From assembly GCF_030506285.1 (NCBI RefSeq), contig NZ_CP119422.1:3491001-3555000 (forward strand): a stretch of 64,000 nt of DNA. The letters run 5' to 3'. The DNA comes from Catalinimonas niigatensis. GTDB taxonomy: Bacteria; Bacteroidota; Bacteroidia; Cytophagales; Cyclobacteriaceae. The notes under the pieces were generated by a model that saw only the letters and a program-made list of their open reading frames with translations, made no database searches and was not told where the DNA came from. Of this stretch, positions 7,670 through 16,994 are shown in pieces (positions within the stretch are counted from its first letter, which is position 1; each line of letters begins with the position of its first letter). The translations under genes were made by a program, and so were the position numbers.

Positions 7670-7764
7670 AAAATGGCGTAAATGGCACTTTTAGCAGATA
7701 TCCATAGTTGTTTTTGTAGCATAACTATTATCTTGCATACTTGACTTTAGAATACAGCAAGTTC

Positions 7765-8910
7765 ATGAAGCCTATACAGCAGTCATTCAGCGTACCTTTT
7801 CAATACCAGGTTTTTTTTACAGAAAAGCTTTTCCACCCCAGCAACACCATCCTAGTTGATCTGATCAAAAGCAAACAGCCACCAAAAGTATATTTTGTAA
7901 TAGACTCAGGCGTAGCGGATGCACATCCGGAATTGATTACTCAAATCAGGCAGTATGCCCAACATTACGCACATCAATTTACCTTATGTGCTGAGCCTTT
8001 GCTGGTGCCCGGAGGAGAGCAGGCTAAGAATGACACTGACTATCTGCAACAGATTGTAGAAGCTACCCATTTGTATGGAATAGACCGGCATTCTTATATC
8101 ATTGCCGTGGGTGGAGGAGCAGTGTTAGATATGGTGGGCTTTGCCAGTGCAGTATCACACCGGGGTATCCGTCATATCAGGATTCCCACAACAGTATTGT
8201 CACAGAACGATTCAGGGGTAGGTGTCAAGAACAGCATAAACTATTTTGGAAAAAAGAACTATCTCGGCACTTTTGCTCCTCCTTTCGCCGTCATCAATGA
8301 CTTTGATTTCCTCTCTACACTGGATGAGCGCGATTGGAGAGGAGGTATTTCCGAAGCGATTAAAGTAGCCCTGATCAAGGATGCTGCTTTTTTTGCACAG
8401 ATGGAAGAACAGGCAGAAGCATTGGCAGACAGAGAGCCTGAGCCAATGCAGTCCCTCATCTACCGCTGTGCAGAGATGCACCTGGAACACATTGGTGGAG
8501 GCGATCCTTTTGAGATGGGATCTTCGCGTCCGCTGGACTTTGGGCACTGGGCTGCACATAAGCTGGAGCAACTCACAAATTATAGCATACGCCACGGAGA
8601 GGCCGTAGCAATAGGAATTGCACTGGATGTCACTTATTCCTACCTCAAAGGAATGATTACCGAATCAGCACTGCATCGGGTCATCCATTTGATGAAAACT
8701 TTAGGCTTTACCCTGTACGTACCTGAGCTTAAGCAAGAGGAAATTTTAAAGGGTTTAGGTGAATTTAGAGAGCATCTGGGCGGTGAGCTTACCATCATGC
8801 TGCTGGAAGAGATTGGCAAAGGGGTAGAAATTCATGAGATGGACTCTGCCCTCATCCGGGAGGCGATCAGCCAACTGGAAGTTTTTGAGAAAATGGATCT
8901 GGAAGTATAA
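7765..8910 (+). CDS. eboD: EboD, 3-dehydroquinate synthase-like sugar-phosphate cyclase
   Basis: Member of the NAD- and metal-dependent sugar-phosphate cyclase family, 381 residues from ATG 7765 (a TTG at 7741 would add 8). The NAD-binding glycine motif GGGAVLDMVGF, the substrate loop RIPTTVLSQNDSGVGVKNSI and the metal ligands in GGISEAIKVALI, FGHWAAHKLEQL and IRHGEAVAIGI are all visible. The family turns heptulose phosphates into cyclic products (3-dehydroquinate, or valiolone-type rings). Context places it in the ebo cluster rather than in the shikimate pathway, so a dedicated cyclitol-type product is more likely than dehydroquinate. Confidence 0.88.
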   Translation: MKPIQQSFSVPFQYQVFFTEKLFHPSNTILVDLIKSKQPPKVYFVIDSGVADAHPELITQIRQYAQHYAHQFTLCAEPLLVPGGEQAKNDTDYLQQIVEATHLYGIDRHSYIIAVGGGAVLDMVGFASAVSHRGIRHIRIPTTVLSQNDSGVGVKNSINYFGKKNYLGTFAPPFAVINDFDFLSTLDERDWRGGISEAIKVALIKDAAFFAQMEEQAEALADREPEPMQSLIYRCAEMHLEHIGGGDPFEMGSSRPLDFGHWAAHKLEQLTNYSIRHGEAVAIGIALDVTYSYLKGMITESALHRVIHLMKTLGFTLYVPELKQEEILKGLGEFREHLGGELTIMLLEEIGKGVEIHEMDSALIREAISQLEVFEKMDLEV

Positions 8911-8969
8911 TTTTTTATCAACCTCACTTTCTATCCCGGATAGAAAGCTACGATTTTAAGCTTTGTTTC

Positions 8970-10178
8970 ATGCAACTTGATCAGCACTACCAACTTACCT
9001 ATTGCACCAATATTCACCCCGGAGAGGATTGGAATACCGTGATGGAGACATTATACACCTACATTCCTCCGGTAAAGCAGGTCTTATCTCCGGAGGCACC
9101 TTTTGGAATTGGACTACGCCTTTCCCGGCAAGCGGCAGATCAGCTGATGAATGCGCACTGCCTGGCTACTTTCAAAAACTGGCTGACAGCCCACAATTGT
9201 TATGTGTTTACTATGAATGGCTTTCCCTATGGAGGCTTTCATCGCCAAAGGGTAAAAGATGACGTGCATCAGCCTGACTGGACTACAACGGAGCGTTATG
9301 AATATACCCGTAACCTTTTTTACATCCTAACTGAACTCTTACCTGAGGGTATGGATGGGGGTATTTCTACTTCGCCCTTATCTTACAAACACTGGCATAA
9401 GTCTGCATCCGAACTTGATGTAGTGATGGAAAAAAGCCTAGACCATCTGGTGCAAATAGCCGTTCAGCTGCACGAAATCCGGCAAAAGAGCGGTCATCTG
9501 CTGCACCTGGATATAGAGCCCGAGCCGGATGGGCTGCTGGAAGATACCCAGACTACGCTGGATTTTTACAAAAACTGGCTCATCCCACAAGGCGTGAAAA
9601 TTTTGGAAAAAAAAGGTATGAGCGTAGAGCAGGCAGAAGAGTGCTTGCGAGAGCATATTCGCTTATGTTATGATGTCTGCCACTTTGCGGTAATGAACGA
9701 ATCACCGGAAAGTGTATTGCAAAAGTTTGCCTCTGAAGACATCCGCATTGGCAAGGTACAGATCAGTGCGGCACTCAAAGCGATCTTACCAGACAGTAAC
9801 AGAAAGGCCAAAGAAGCCGCATTCCGACAGTTTGCCGAATCTACCTACTTGCATCAGGTAGTGGCGATAGATCAGCAGGGCAACAGGAGACAATATCCCG
9901 ACTTGCCGCAGGCTTTGGAAGAGATCCACAAGCCGGAAATCAGAGAATGGAGAACCCACTTCCATGTACCGGTATTTCTGGAAAACTACGGGGAGCTGCA
10001 ATCTACCCAGGATGATGTGATCAGGACATTGAATTACCTGAAAACCCATCATCCTACCCATCATCTGGAAGTTGAAACCTATACCTGGGAAGTGCTGCCT
10101 GAAGATATCCGCCTGGAGATGGCTGATTCTATCGTAAGAGAGTTAGAGTGGGTAAGAGAAAATTTTATAGAAGCATGA
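8970..10178 (+). CDS. eboE: EboE, metabolite traffic protein with xylose-isomerase-like TIM barrel
   Basis: A 402-residue cytoplasmic protein of the sugar-phosphate isomerase/epimerase-like fold. Likely metal-binding positions are the glutamates in HLDIEPEPDGLLED, the Asp and His in LCYDVCHFAVM, and the late strand HFHVPVF. I recognise the arrangement as EboE. Family members are called metabolite traffic proteins because loss of ebo genes disturbs export of a precursor; the actual reaction is not established. Its stop overlaps the start of eboF by four bases (ATGA at 10175-10178), so translation of the two is coupled. Confidence 0.88.
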   Translation: MQLDQHYQLTYCTNIHPGEDWNTVMETLYTYIPPVKQVLSPEAPFGIGLRLSRQAADQLMNAHCLATFKNWLTAHNCYVFTMNGFPYGGFHRQRVKDDVHQPDWTTTERYEYTRNLFYILTELLPEGMDGGISTSPLSYKHWHKSASELDVVMEKSLDHLVQIAVQLHEIRQKSGHLLHLDIEPEPDGLLEDTQTTLDFYKNWLIPQGVKILEKKGMSVEQAEECLREHIRLCYDVCHFAVMNESPESVLQKFASEDIRIGKVQISAALKAILPDSNRKAKEAAFRQFAESTYLHQVVAIDQQGNRRQYPDLPQALEEIHKPEIREWRTHFHVPVFLENYGELQSTQDDVIRTLNYLKTHHPTHHLEVETYTWEVLPEDIRLEMADSIVRELEWVRENFIEA

Positions 10179-11548
10179 AGAAGACTGTAGTAATCAACGT
10201 AGTAGCTTTATCCCCCCGCCTCATTGGCGAACATACCCCTTTCCTGAAAAGCTGGCGCGACAAAGGCAAACAGATTTCTATAGACCCCCCTCTGCCTGCC
10301 GTTACCTGTTCATCCCAATATACCTACCTTACCGGTAAATGGCCGACCGAGCACGGGATCGTAGGCAATGGCTGGTACTTTCGTGATGAATGTGAAATCA
10401 AGCTCTGGCGGCAGTCCAACCACCTGGTGCAGGCTACTAAAATCTGGGAAGAGGCGAAGAAGGCAGATCCTAATTTTAGCTGTGCCAATATGTTCTGGTG
10501 GTACAATATGTACTCCAGCGCAGATTACTCTGTCACTCCTCGTCCCCTTTATCCTTCCGACGGCCGTAAGCTGCCGGATATCTATACCCACCCGATGGAT
10601 ATGCGTGATCGGCTGCAACTGGAACTGGGGCAGTTTCCACTCTTTAGTTTCTGGGGACCCAATGCCAATATCAGCTCTACCCGCTGGATTGCCGAATCCA
10701 GCAAAAAGGTGGAAGAATGGCATAATCCTACCCTCACTCTTATTTATCTGCCCCATCTGGACTATAATTTACAAAGATGCGGCATAGATTTTTCTAAAAT
10801 CTCTCAGGACCTGCGTGAGATTGACGATGTCTGTCGGGATCTGATCACATTTTACGAAGCAAGGGGCGCCCAGGTAATGCTACTTTCGGAGTATGGCATT
10901 ACAAATGTGGACCATCCGGTACATATCAACCGGGCTTTGCGAAAGAAGGGGTACATTACGATTAAAGAAGAGCTGGGGCTGGAAAGACTTGATGCCGGGG
11001 CCAGCCGTGCCTTTGCAGTTGCGGACCACCAGATTGCCCATGTCTATGTCAATGACAAAAGTATTTTAGCTGAGGTCAAACAGTTGCTCACATCACTACA
11101 TGGAGTAGAACATGTGCTGGATGAGGAAGGCAAGAAGAAGTACCACATCGACCATGAACGTGCCGGAGACCTGGTAGTTGTAGCCGATAAAGATTCGTGG
11201 TTTACCTACTATTACTGGCTGGATGATCAGAAGGCACCTGACTTTGCCCGCACCGTAGATATTCACCAGAAGCCAGGCTATGATCCGGTAGAAACCTTTG
11301 CTGATCCTGATATCAAATTTCTGAAAGCCAAAGTAGGTATGAAGCTCATCAAGAAAAAGCTGGGCTTCCGCTACCTCATGGATGTGATCCCGCTGGATGC
11401 TACCTTAGTGAAAGGCTCCCATGGCCGCATTCCTGAATCGGTAGAAGACCGCCCGCTACTCATCAGTCAAAGCCCTGAGCTACTACCTATAGAAAGTGTT
11501 GCCGCTCCTGAGGTATACCAATTGATGATGGACCATTTAAGAAAATAA
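10175..11548 (+). CDS. eboF: EboF, nucleotide pyrophosphatase/alkaline phosphatase superfamily protein
   Basis: A 457-residue member of the alkaline phosphatase superfamily with two-metal catalysis. The nucleophilic threonine lies in PLPAVTCSSQYTYLTGKWPT, typical of nucleotide pyrophosphatase/phosphodiesterases. Metal ligands are expected in LPHLDYNLQ, SEYGITNVDHPVHIN and KGSHGRIP. No signal peptide is visible, so it probably acts in the cytoplasm. The start at ATG 10175 (overlapping the eboE stop) is chosen over the GTG at 10148 because it removes a poorly conserved-looking extension. Last gene of the ebo cluster; the SusC-like gene follows after 184 bp on the same strand. Confidence 0.88.
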   Translation: MKKTVVINVVALSPRLIGEHTPFLKSWRDKGKQISIDPPLPAVTCSSQYTYLTGKWPTEHGIVGNGWYFRDECEIKLWRQSNHLVQATKIWEEAKKADPNFSCANMFWWYNMYSSADYSVTPRPLYPSDGRKLPDIYTHPMDMRDRLQLELGQFPLFSFWGPNANISSTRWIAESSKKVEEWHNPTLTLIYLPHLDYNLQRCGIDFSKISQDLREIDDVCRDLITFYEARGAQVMLLSEYGITNVDHPVHINRALRKKGYITIKEELGLERLDAGASRAFAVADHQIAHVYVNDKSILAEVKQLLTSLHGVEHVLDEEGKKKYHIDHERAGDLVVVADKDSWFTYYYWLDDQKAPDFARTVDIHQKPGYDPVETFADPDIKFLKAKVGMKLIKKKLGFRYLMDVIPLDATLVKGSHGRIPESVEDRPLLISQSPELLPIESVAAPEVYQLMMDHLRK

Positions 11549-11732
11549 TTATCATACCAACGATATTATTTTCGCATAAGTTTTTGTTTTTAAGACGAGC
11601 TGAATATTTTGCAAGCTCAAAAACCTGAGGCTGATTACTCTCTTTTCCCCTTTTTAATTTCTGAAAGGACGTCATCATTTGCGCATTGAATATGCGTGTA
11701 TCTGAATTTTATTTCCCTAACAAATCAATTTT

Positions 11733-14711
11733 ATGATGAAACATTTACTCAACAAGCCTTCATGGTTGTTTTTGCTGTTTGTTGTATCATTAGGTGCCAT
11801 GGCGCAAGATCCCCTGACCTATACTGTACAGGGCACAGTGACAGATTCTTATGACGACCCTCTAATCGGTGCCACTGTACAGTTGGTAGGTACGAATGTG
11901 GGTACAGTGACAGATTTTAACGGGAATTATCAACTTACATTTTCTCGTAGACCAGGAAGTTATCAGCTAGCTTTTAATTATATCGGTTACGAAAGAGTCA
12001 CTGAAAGCATTAGCCTGAGTGAAGACAATACACAGCTTACGCTTGACAAAAGACTGGACATGGATCTGATTGGCCTGAGTGAAGTAATTGTGACAGGGAC
12101 TTCAGTAGCCACCAGCAAAAAGCAGTTGGGTAATGCCATCTCTACCGTGTCCGGAGAGAGTGTGTCTGAAGTGGGTGCTATTTCAGTGGACCAGGCACTG
12201 GCCGGAAAAGTGGCAGGAGCCTTAGTACAGCAAAACTCAGGTAGCCCGGCAGGTGGTATTTCTATTAGGTTACGTGGTGTCAGTACGCTGGCTGGCTCTT
12301 CTGATCCGCTGTACATTGTAGACGGTGTAATTATCAGCAACAGTTCTTCAGAATTGGTGGATCTGGGAGGAAGCGCACAAAACCGTTTGGTAGATATCAA
12401 TCCCAACGATATAGAGCGAATTGAAGTCATCAAAGGTGCCGCCGCCGCCGCCATCTATGGCTCACGTGCCAATAATGGGGTAGTACAAATTTTCACCAAA
12501 AGAGGAGCACAGGGAGCAGCCAAAGTTACCTTCAGCACTTCACTACGCATTAATGAGCTTCGGAAAAAGATTGACATCAATGATGCTCCTATCGAGTTTG
12601 TCAATCCTACTGATCTGACTGATACGGAAACCAGAGCTGTTGAGCGTTATGATTATCAGGAGGATATATTCCGTACCGGCTACGGTACTGATAGCTACCT
12701 CAGTGTCACCGGGGGGAATGAGAACACTAAATATTTTGTTTCCGGCTCTTATTTCCTGAATCAGGGGATCATCCAAAATGCTGACTATAAGCGCTACAAC
12801 GGTAGAATTCGCCTGGATCAGGTATTAAATGACTGGGCAAGCTTCTCCTTCGGCGCCAATTATTCATTAAGTAAAAGTAATGATGTGCCCAATGGAGGTA
12901 TCAGTGCAGCATACGGAGCCCTCACCGGCTTTAGCTTTTCTAACAACATTCTGCCTTTAGTAGATGAAGAAACCGGATTGTATAACAATACCAACGCCAA
13001 TGCCAATCCGCTGGAAGTCATTGAAGCGTACAATTTCAGCAATGAAACCAACCGTTTTATTGGAGACTTTCAACTCAATCTTTCGCCAATTGAGGGGCTT
13101 ACAATAGATTATGTATTGGGCATTGATACCTATTCTTCCGTAGGTTTGGGGTTAATTCCCGAACCTAATACTACTGCAAATTACCCCACCGGCTTTTCAC
13201 GTAGGGCTGACAGGAATTTCTTCCAGATGAATAATGACCTAAATATTGGTTATCAGACAGAGATTGTTCCCGGTATCCAATCCACCACTGCGCTGGGAGG
13301 AACTGTACAGTATGAGACAGTCAATAACATTGCATTAGAAAGCACCGATTTGCCTCCTTTTGTAGAAACCGCAGCTTCAGGCACCCTGAACGCCCGTGGA
13401 GAATCTCGCTTTGAAACCATCGTGCAAGGAGCCTTTTTACAGGAAACCATCGGTATACTGGATAAAGTATTCCTGACAGGTGCTATCCGGGTAGATGCTT
13501 CAAATTTATTTGCCGAAGAAGAGCGTACGCAGTTTTACCCTAAAGTAAGCGGAACGTATGTGATCTCTGAAGAAGATTTTTTCCAATCGGCCTTTGGTGA
13601 TAATTTCAACCTACTCAAGTTCCGTAGTTCCTATGGTGAGGCTGGTAACCTTACGGGTATTGGTACTTTTGAACGCTTTACCAACCTCAACCCTACCGCC
13701 CTGGGCGGTATTACCGGATTGCTCCCCTCTTCTCAGCGAGGTACATTGGGCGTACGTCCTGAACGGCAGAAAGAATTTGAAGTAGGGGTAGATATGGGGA
13801 TATTCAATAACCGCCTGGGCGTAGAGTTTACCTACTACACCAAAAATGTGGAAGACCTGCTGCTCAATCGCACGCTGGCCCCTACAACCGGCTTTACCAG
13901 CACCCGTCAGAATGTAGGTACCCTGGAGAATAAAGGGTTTGAAATATTAGTAAGAGGAGTGCCCGTGCAGACCGAAGATTTACTATGGTCGGTAACAGGT
14001 ACATTAAGCCGCAATACCAATGTAGTAAGTGGAATAGAAGAAGACTTTATCCTGTTACCCGGCTCATTTGATCAGTCGGCTGTGCTTAATGATGAAGCGG
14101 TAGGGGTTTTTTTTACAACCTATCTGGCCCGCAACCCTGACGGAAGCTTATTGCTGGATGCAAATGGCTTGCCACAGCGTGAACGGTTGGGCCGTGAGAA
14201 CGGGCAACCCAGCGGTGCACTGGATGAAAAAGTAATTGGCGATCCTAATCCGGCCTATTTCTGGTCGCTGATCAATGAAGTGGATTATAAAAAATTCAGC
14301 TTCAGAGTACAGTTTGACGCTATCCAGGGTTATGACATATTCAATTTTACTAGTAGGTTGCTGTCTTTCTACCCCTTTGGTGGCGGGCAGTTGTATGAAG
14401 ATGAGCTTTTAGGAAGATTACCCAAGGGATACAATGCTGCTACTTTCAGCGCCTTTGATCGCCATATTGAAGATGGATCATTTGTGAAGTTGAGAGAACT
14501 TGCTTTAAGCTATAGCACAAGGCCGGAACTGCTGGGCATCAGTAACCTGAGGTTAAGTCTGGTAGGGCGGAACCTGCTATCATTTGACAACTATAGCGGA
14601 TGGGACCCTGAAACCAACGCTGCCGGACAAAGCAACACCACCCGTGGTTTTGACTTCAACGAGGTACCCATACCCCGTACCTACTCTTTCCAACTTACTG
14701 CCACTTTCTAA
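11733..14711 (+). CDS. SusC/RagA-type TonB-dependent outer membrane receptor
   Basis: A 992-residue outer membrane transporter that imports substrates captured by its SusD partner. After the signal peptide (LFVVSLGAMA, cleaved near AQDPL) comes a carboxypeptidase-D-like regulatory domain (VQGTVTDSYDDPLIGATVQL...GNYQLTF), then the plug domain (VDQALAGKVAGALVQQNSG; LYIVDGVIISN; IERIEVIKGAAAAAIYGSRA) and the beta-barrel ending in an aromatic-rich strand (FQLTATF). It forms an operon with the SusD homologue 11 bp downstream. Substrate unknown. Glycan-degrading enzymes are absent nearby, and adjacency to ebo raises the possibility of a non-glycan ligand. Confidence 0.95.
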   Translation: MMKHLLNKPSWLFLLFVVSLGAMAQDPLTYTVQGTVTDSYDDPLIGATVQLVGTNVGTVTDFNGNYQLTFSRRPGSYQLAFNYIGYERVTESISLSEDNTQLTLDKRLDMDLIGLSEVIVTGTSVATSKKQLGNAISTVSGESVSEVGAISVDQALAGKVAGALVQQNSGSPAGGISIRLRGVSTLAGSSDPLYIVDGVIISNSSSELVDLGGSAQNRLVDINPNDIERIEVIKGAAAAAIYGSRANNGVVQIFTKRGAQGAAKVTFSTSLRINELRKKIDINDAPIEFVNPTDLTDTETRAVERYDYQEDIFRTGYGTDSYLSVTGGNENTKYFVSGSYFLNQGIIQNADYKRYNGRIRLDQVLNDWASFSFGANYSLSKSNDVPNGGISAAYGALTGFSFSNNILPLVDEETGLYNNTNANANPLEVIEAYNFSNETNRFIGDFQLNLSPIEGLTIDYVLGIDTYSSVGLGLIPEPNTTANYPTGFSRRADRNFFQMNNDLNIGYQTEIVPGIQSTTALGGTVQYETVNNIALESTDLPPFVETAASGTLNARGESRFETIVQGAFLQETIGILDKVFLTGAIRVDASNLFAEEERTQFYPKVSGTYVISEEDFFQSAFGDNFNLLKFRSSYGEAGNLTGIGTFERFTNLNPTALGGITGLLPSSQRGTLGVRPERQKEFEVGVDMGIFNNRLGVEFTYYTKNVEDLLLNRTLAPTTGFTSTRQNVGTLENKGFEILVRGVPVQTEDLLWSVTGTLSRNTNVVSGIEEDFILLPGSFDQSAVLNDEAVGVFFTTYLARNPDGSLLLDANGLPQRERLGRENGQPSGALDEKVIGDPNPAYFWSLINEVDYKKFSFRVQFDAIQGYDIFNFTSRLLSFYPFGGGQLYEDELLGRLPKGYNAATFSAFDRHIEDGSFVKLRELALSYSTRPELLGISNLRLSLVGRNLLSFDNYSGWDPETNAAGQSNTTRGFDFNEVPIPRTYSFQLTATF

Positions 14712-14722
14712 ACACTGAATCT

Positions 14723-16021
14723 ATGAAATCTAAAATATATATCATTGGCCTGTTATTGATGCTGGCCACCGCCTGCGAAATGGACATTCCTAATCCTAAT
14801 GCCGCGACAGAGGATGATGCGTTTAATAGTCGCCAAGGTTTGCTGGCTCTTTCAGCAGGAATGCGCCAATATTATTCTACCGCTGCTTTGAGCAGGATTA
14901 TCGTTACGCCGGGAGTTACTGCCCGTGAACTGGGTGCCTATACAACTTTTGTGAATTATCTGAACCTGGAAGTAGGCGGCGATGCTATTGAAAACAACAA
15001 TTCCTGGACCAGTGGCCTGTGGATACGTCTCTATCGGGTCATTAATATCGGGGAACAAATTATGGAAAACACCAACGAAACAGTAATCCAGGATGCTGAA
15101 ACCCGTGCAGGAATACTGGCTCATGCCATGTTCTTTAAGGCCATCTCGTTGGGTACGCTGATCCAGAATTTTGAGGAAGTACCTATCAACACTGCCGAGG
15201 AAGGCAATGCCCCTTTTAGCAACCGTAGCGAAGTGCTCACTGAAGTGATCTCTTTGCTTACCGAAGCCCGCACGCTATTGGTAAATAATCCTCCGCCCGC
15301 CTCCTTTTATGATCAGATTGGCTCTACCCTGGATTTGTCTAATATGATCAATGCTTATCTGAGCCGTTATTATTTAGTTGCCGGCAACTATCAGGAAGCT
15401 ATTGAGGCTGCCAATGCGGTAGACCTAAATTCTATTTCATATTTCGTCTATGACAGTGAGAACCCCAATCCGGTTTGGGAATTATTGGTAAACAGCAATG
15501 ACTTCCGTCCGCTGGATAATTTTGGTCTGGATGCTTCGCAAGTAGACCCTACAGACGGGCGTTCTGATTTTTTCCTCGCCCCTCTGGACACTACTTCTGC
15601 CGAGCTACGCTTACCAGTTGAGGACTTGAGAGGTTATTTTAATGAGAGGACCGTTTCCATTCCAGTCTACCTGCCAGGAGAAGTGCTACTCAATAAAGCG
15701 GAAGCCCAGGCCAGACTAGATGATGTAGAGGCTGCGATCATTACCCTTAATGCGGTACGCACTAAAACAGACGATCCAACGGGCGTAAATGCCGGACTGA
15801 CTCCCTATGCCGGACCTGTAAATGCTGAAGCTGTCCTGGAAGATATTTACTTTAATCGTGCCATTGAGCTCTTTCTTACTGGCATGAGGCTGGAAGATAG
15901 CCGTCGCTTCGGTCGGCCGGGACCCGGAAGTACGGAGCCTAGCCGGACGCGGAATTTTTACCCCTATCCTGATACGGAAAGAGCCAATAATCCTAACATA
16001 CCGGATGATCCGGCTATCTGA
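14723..16021 (+). CDS. SusD/RagB-type surface lipoprotein
   Basis: Outer-surface substrate-binding lipoprotein of 432 residues, partner of the preceding SusC-like transporter. The signal peptide ends in LMLATAC with the lipidated cysteine at about residue 18. The tetratricopeptide-like helical fold is indicated by LAHAMFFKAISLGTLIQNF, AYLSRYYLVAGNYQEAIEAAN and the conserved late segments LPGEVLLNKAEAQARL and IYFNRAIELFLTGMRLEDSRRFG. It is shorter than many SusD proteins (about 500), so ligand-binding loops may be reduced. A strong terminator follows 20 bp after the stop. Confidence 0.94.
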   Translation: MKSKIYIIGLLLMLATACEMDIPNPNAATEDDAFNSRQGLLALSAGMRQYYSTAALSRIIVTPGVTARELGAYTTFVNYLNLEVGGDAIENNNSWTSGLWIRLYRVINIGEQIMENTNETVIQDAETRAGILAHAMFFKAISLGTLIQNFEEVPINTAEEGNAPFSNRSEVLTEVISLLTEARTLLVNNPPPASFYDQIGSTLDLSNMINAYLSRYYLVAGNYQEAIEAANAVDLNSISYFVYDSENPNPVWELLVNSNDFRPLDNFGLDASQVDPTDGRSDFFLAPLDTTSAELRLPVEDLRGYFNERTVSIPVYLPGEVLLNKAEAQARLDDVEAAIITLNAVRTKTDDPTGVNAGLTPYAGPVNAEAVLEDIYFNRAIELFLTGMRLEDSRRFGRPGPGSTEPSRTRNFYPYPDTERANNPNIPDDPAI

Positions 16022-16041
16022 GAAGAAGTGAGGTTAAAAAC

Positions 16042-16080
16042 AAGCGGGAAGTGCATGATATGCACTTCCCGCTTTTGTTT
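16042..16080. terminator. Bidirectional intrinsic terminator between susD and the PA2169-type gene
   Basis: A perfect 14-bp stem (16042-16055 with 16061-16074), 5-nt loop, with T-rich sequence following on the plus strand and an A-run preceding it (T-run for the minus strand). It can end both the ebo-flanking susCD transcript and the convergent gene at 16183. Confidence 0.88.
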
Positions 16081-16182
16081 ATGATAAATATGCTATTTGC
16101 AAATGCCAAACTCTTTTTTGTTTTGCTTTAAAGCAGTCATTAAAAGTGTAAAGTCAAGAGACTCCCTTCAGCAATAGGCAAT

Positions 16183-16638
16183 TTATATTGCTTCTCCTGC
16201 CGCTTCCAGATTTTCAAGTTCACTGATGGCCAGGACAATCTGGCTTCTGTGATCTTCCAGAAGTACGATGGTAGAATCATCCAGTCGTTCGCTTTTCAAA
16301 GCCTGATTGTAGTCTTTGAGGGCGGCTTCCTCACCACGGATACATTCATTAAGAATAGCCTCCTCTTCATTGTCTGAAAGGGCAGATTTAAAACTAATCC
16401 ATGCCCGATGTAAGTCACTCATGGTGCTGCTGTCAGAAACAGGTTTTCCGCCCATCTCCAGAATTTCTTCTGCCAGATCAATGGCAAAGCCCTGTCGTAT
16501 GTCCGCATTCTGTAATAGAAAATCACTTAGTCGGGCGTTCTTTACATTTTCTGCTGCACTACGATAGCCACGTTCTGCATCGTAGTTTTTTTCCAGTAAA
16601 TCGTTAAGGATATTGATTTCTCTTTTATGCTCTTCCAT
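16183..16638 (-). CDS. PA2169-type four-helix-bundle protein (DUF2383-like)
   Basis: A 151-residue acidic, all-helical protein resembling the ferritin-like PA2169/DUF2383 family of unknown function, often stress-induced. Typical pieces are INILNDLLEKNYDAERGYRSAAENV, FAIDLAEEILEMGGKP, and SDLHRAWISFKSALSDNEE followed by ILNECIRGEEAALKDY. The start is taken at ATG 16638 (MEEHKREI) because the longer reading from 16716 adds 26 residues that do not fit the fold. No metal centre can be assigned with certainty, although Glu-rich helices would allow one. Monocistronic. Confidence 0.8.
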   Translation of the reverse strand: MEEHKREINILNDLLEKNYDAERGYRSAAENVKNARLSDFLLQNADIRQGFAIDLAEEILEMGGKPVSDSSTMSDLHRAWISFKSALSDNEEEAILNECIRGEEAALKDYNQALKSERLDDSTIVLLEDHRSQIVLAISELENLEAAGEAI

Positions 16639-16994
16639 GTCTAAAAAATTTAAGCGGTTGAAAAAATATGCTTTAAATAATTGCTCAGAACGAGGGAGGA
16701 CACAAAAGGTTATCAATGATTATTCAAAGATTCTAATTCTTTTGAAATTTATAAAATTAAGCGGTTTTGAGCTTAAAAAAAATGGTTATAAAGTATTAGT
16801 GCAGAAATATTATGGCTATAGCCTCATAAAATTAATCCACGCATAAATATAATTTTTATAAGAATTCAGGGAAGAAAAAAAATCAAAGAGAACCAATAAC
16901 CATGTTGTATTCTTAAGTGTTGTGTAAGCAGCATGAATCTCTATATCCGCATGTCAGTCAGATCATTTCTTTTATACTAATTTTTTTAGCTTTC
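16639..16994. other. AT-rich intergenic region between divergent genes
   Basis: About 355 bases holding the divergent promoters of the PA2169-type gene and the MscS-like channel gene. No convincing ORF, repeat or consensus promoter was identified. Confidence 0.4.

Noticed and set aside
7765-8910. Annotation as shikimate-pathway AroB
   Set aside because: The gene lies inside a complete ebo cluster with no other aromatic-pathway gene nearby, so EboD is the better call.
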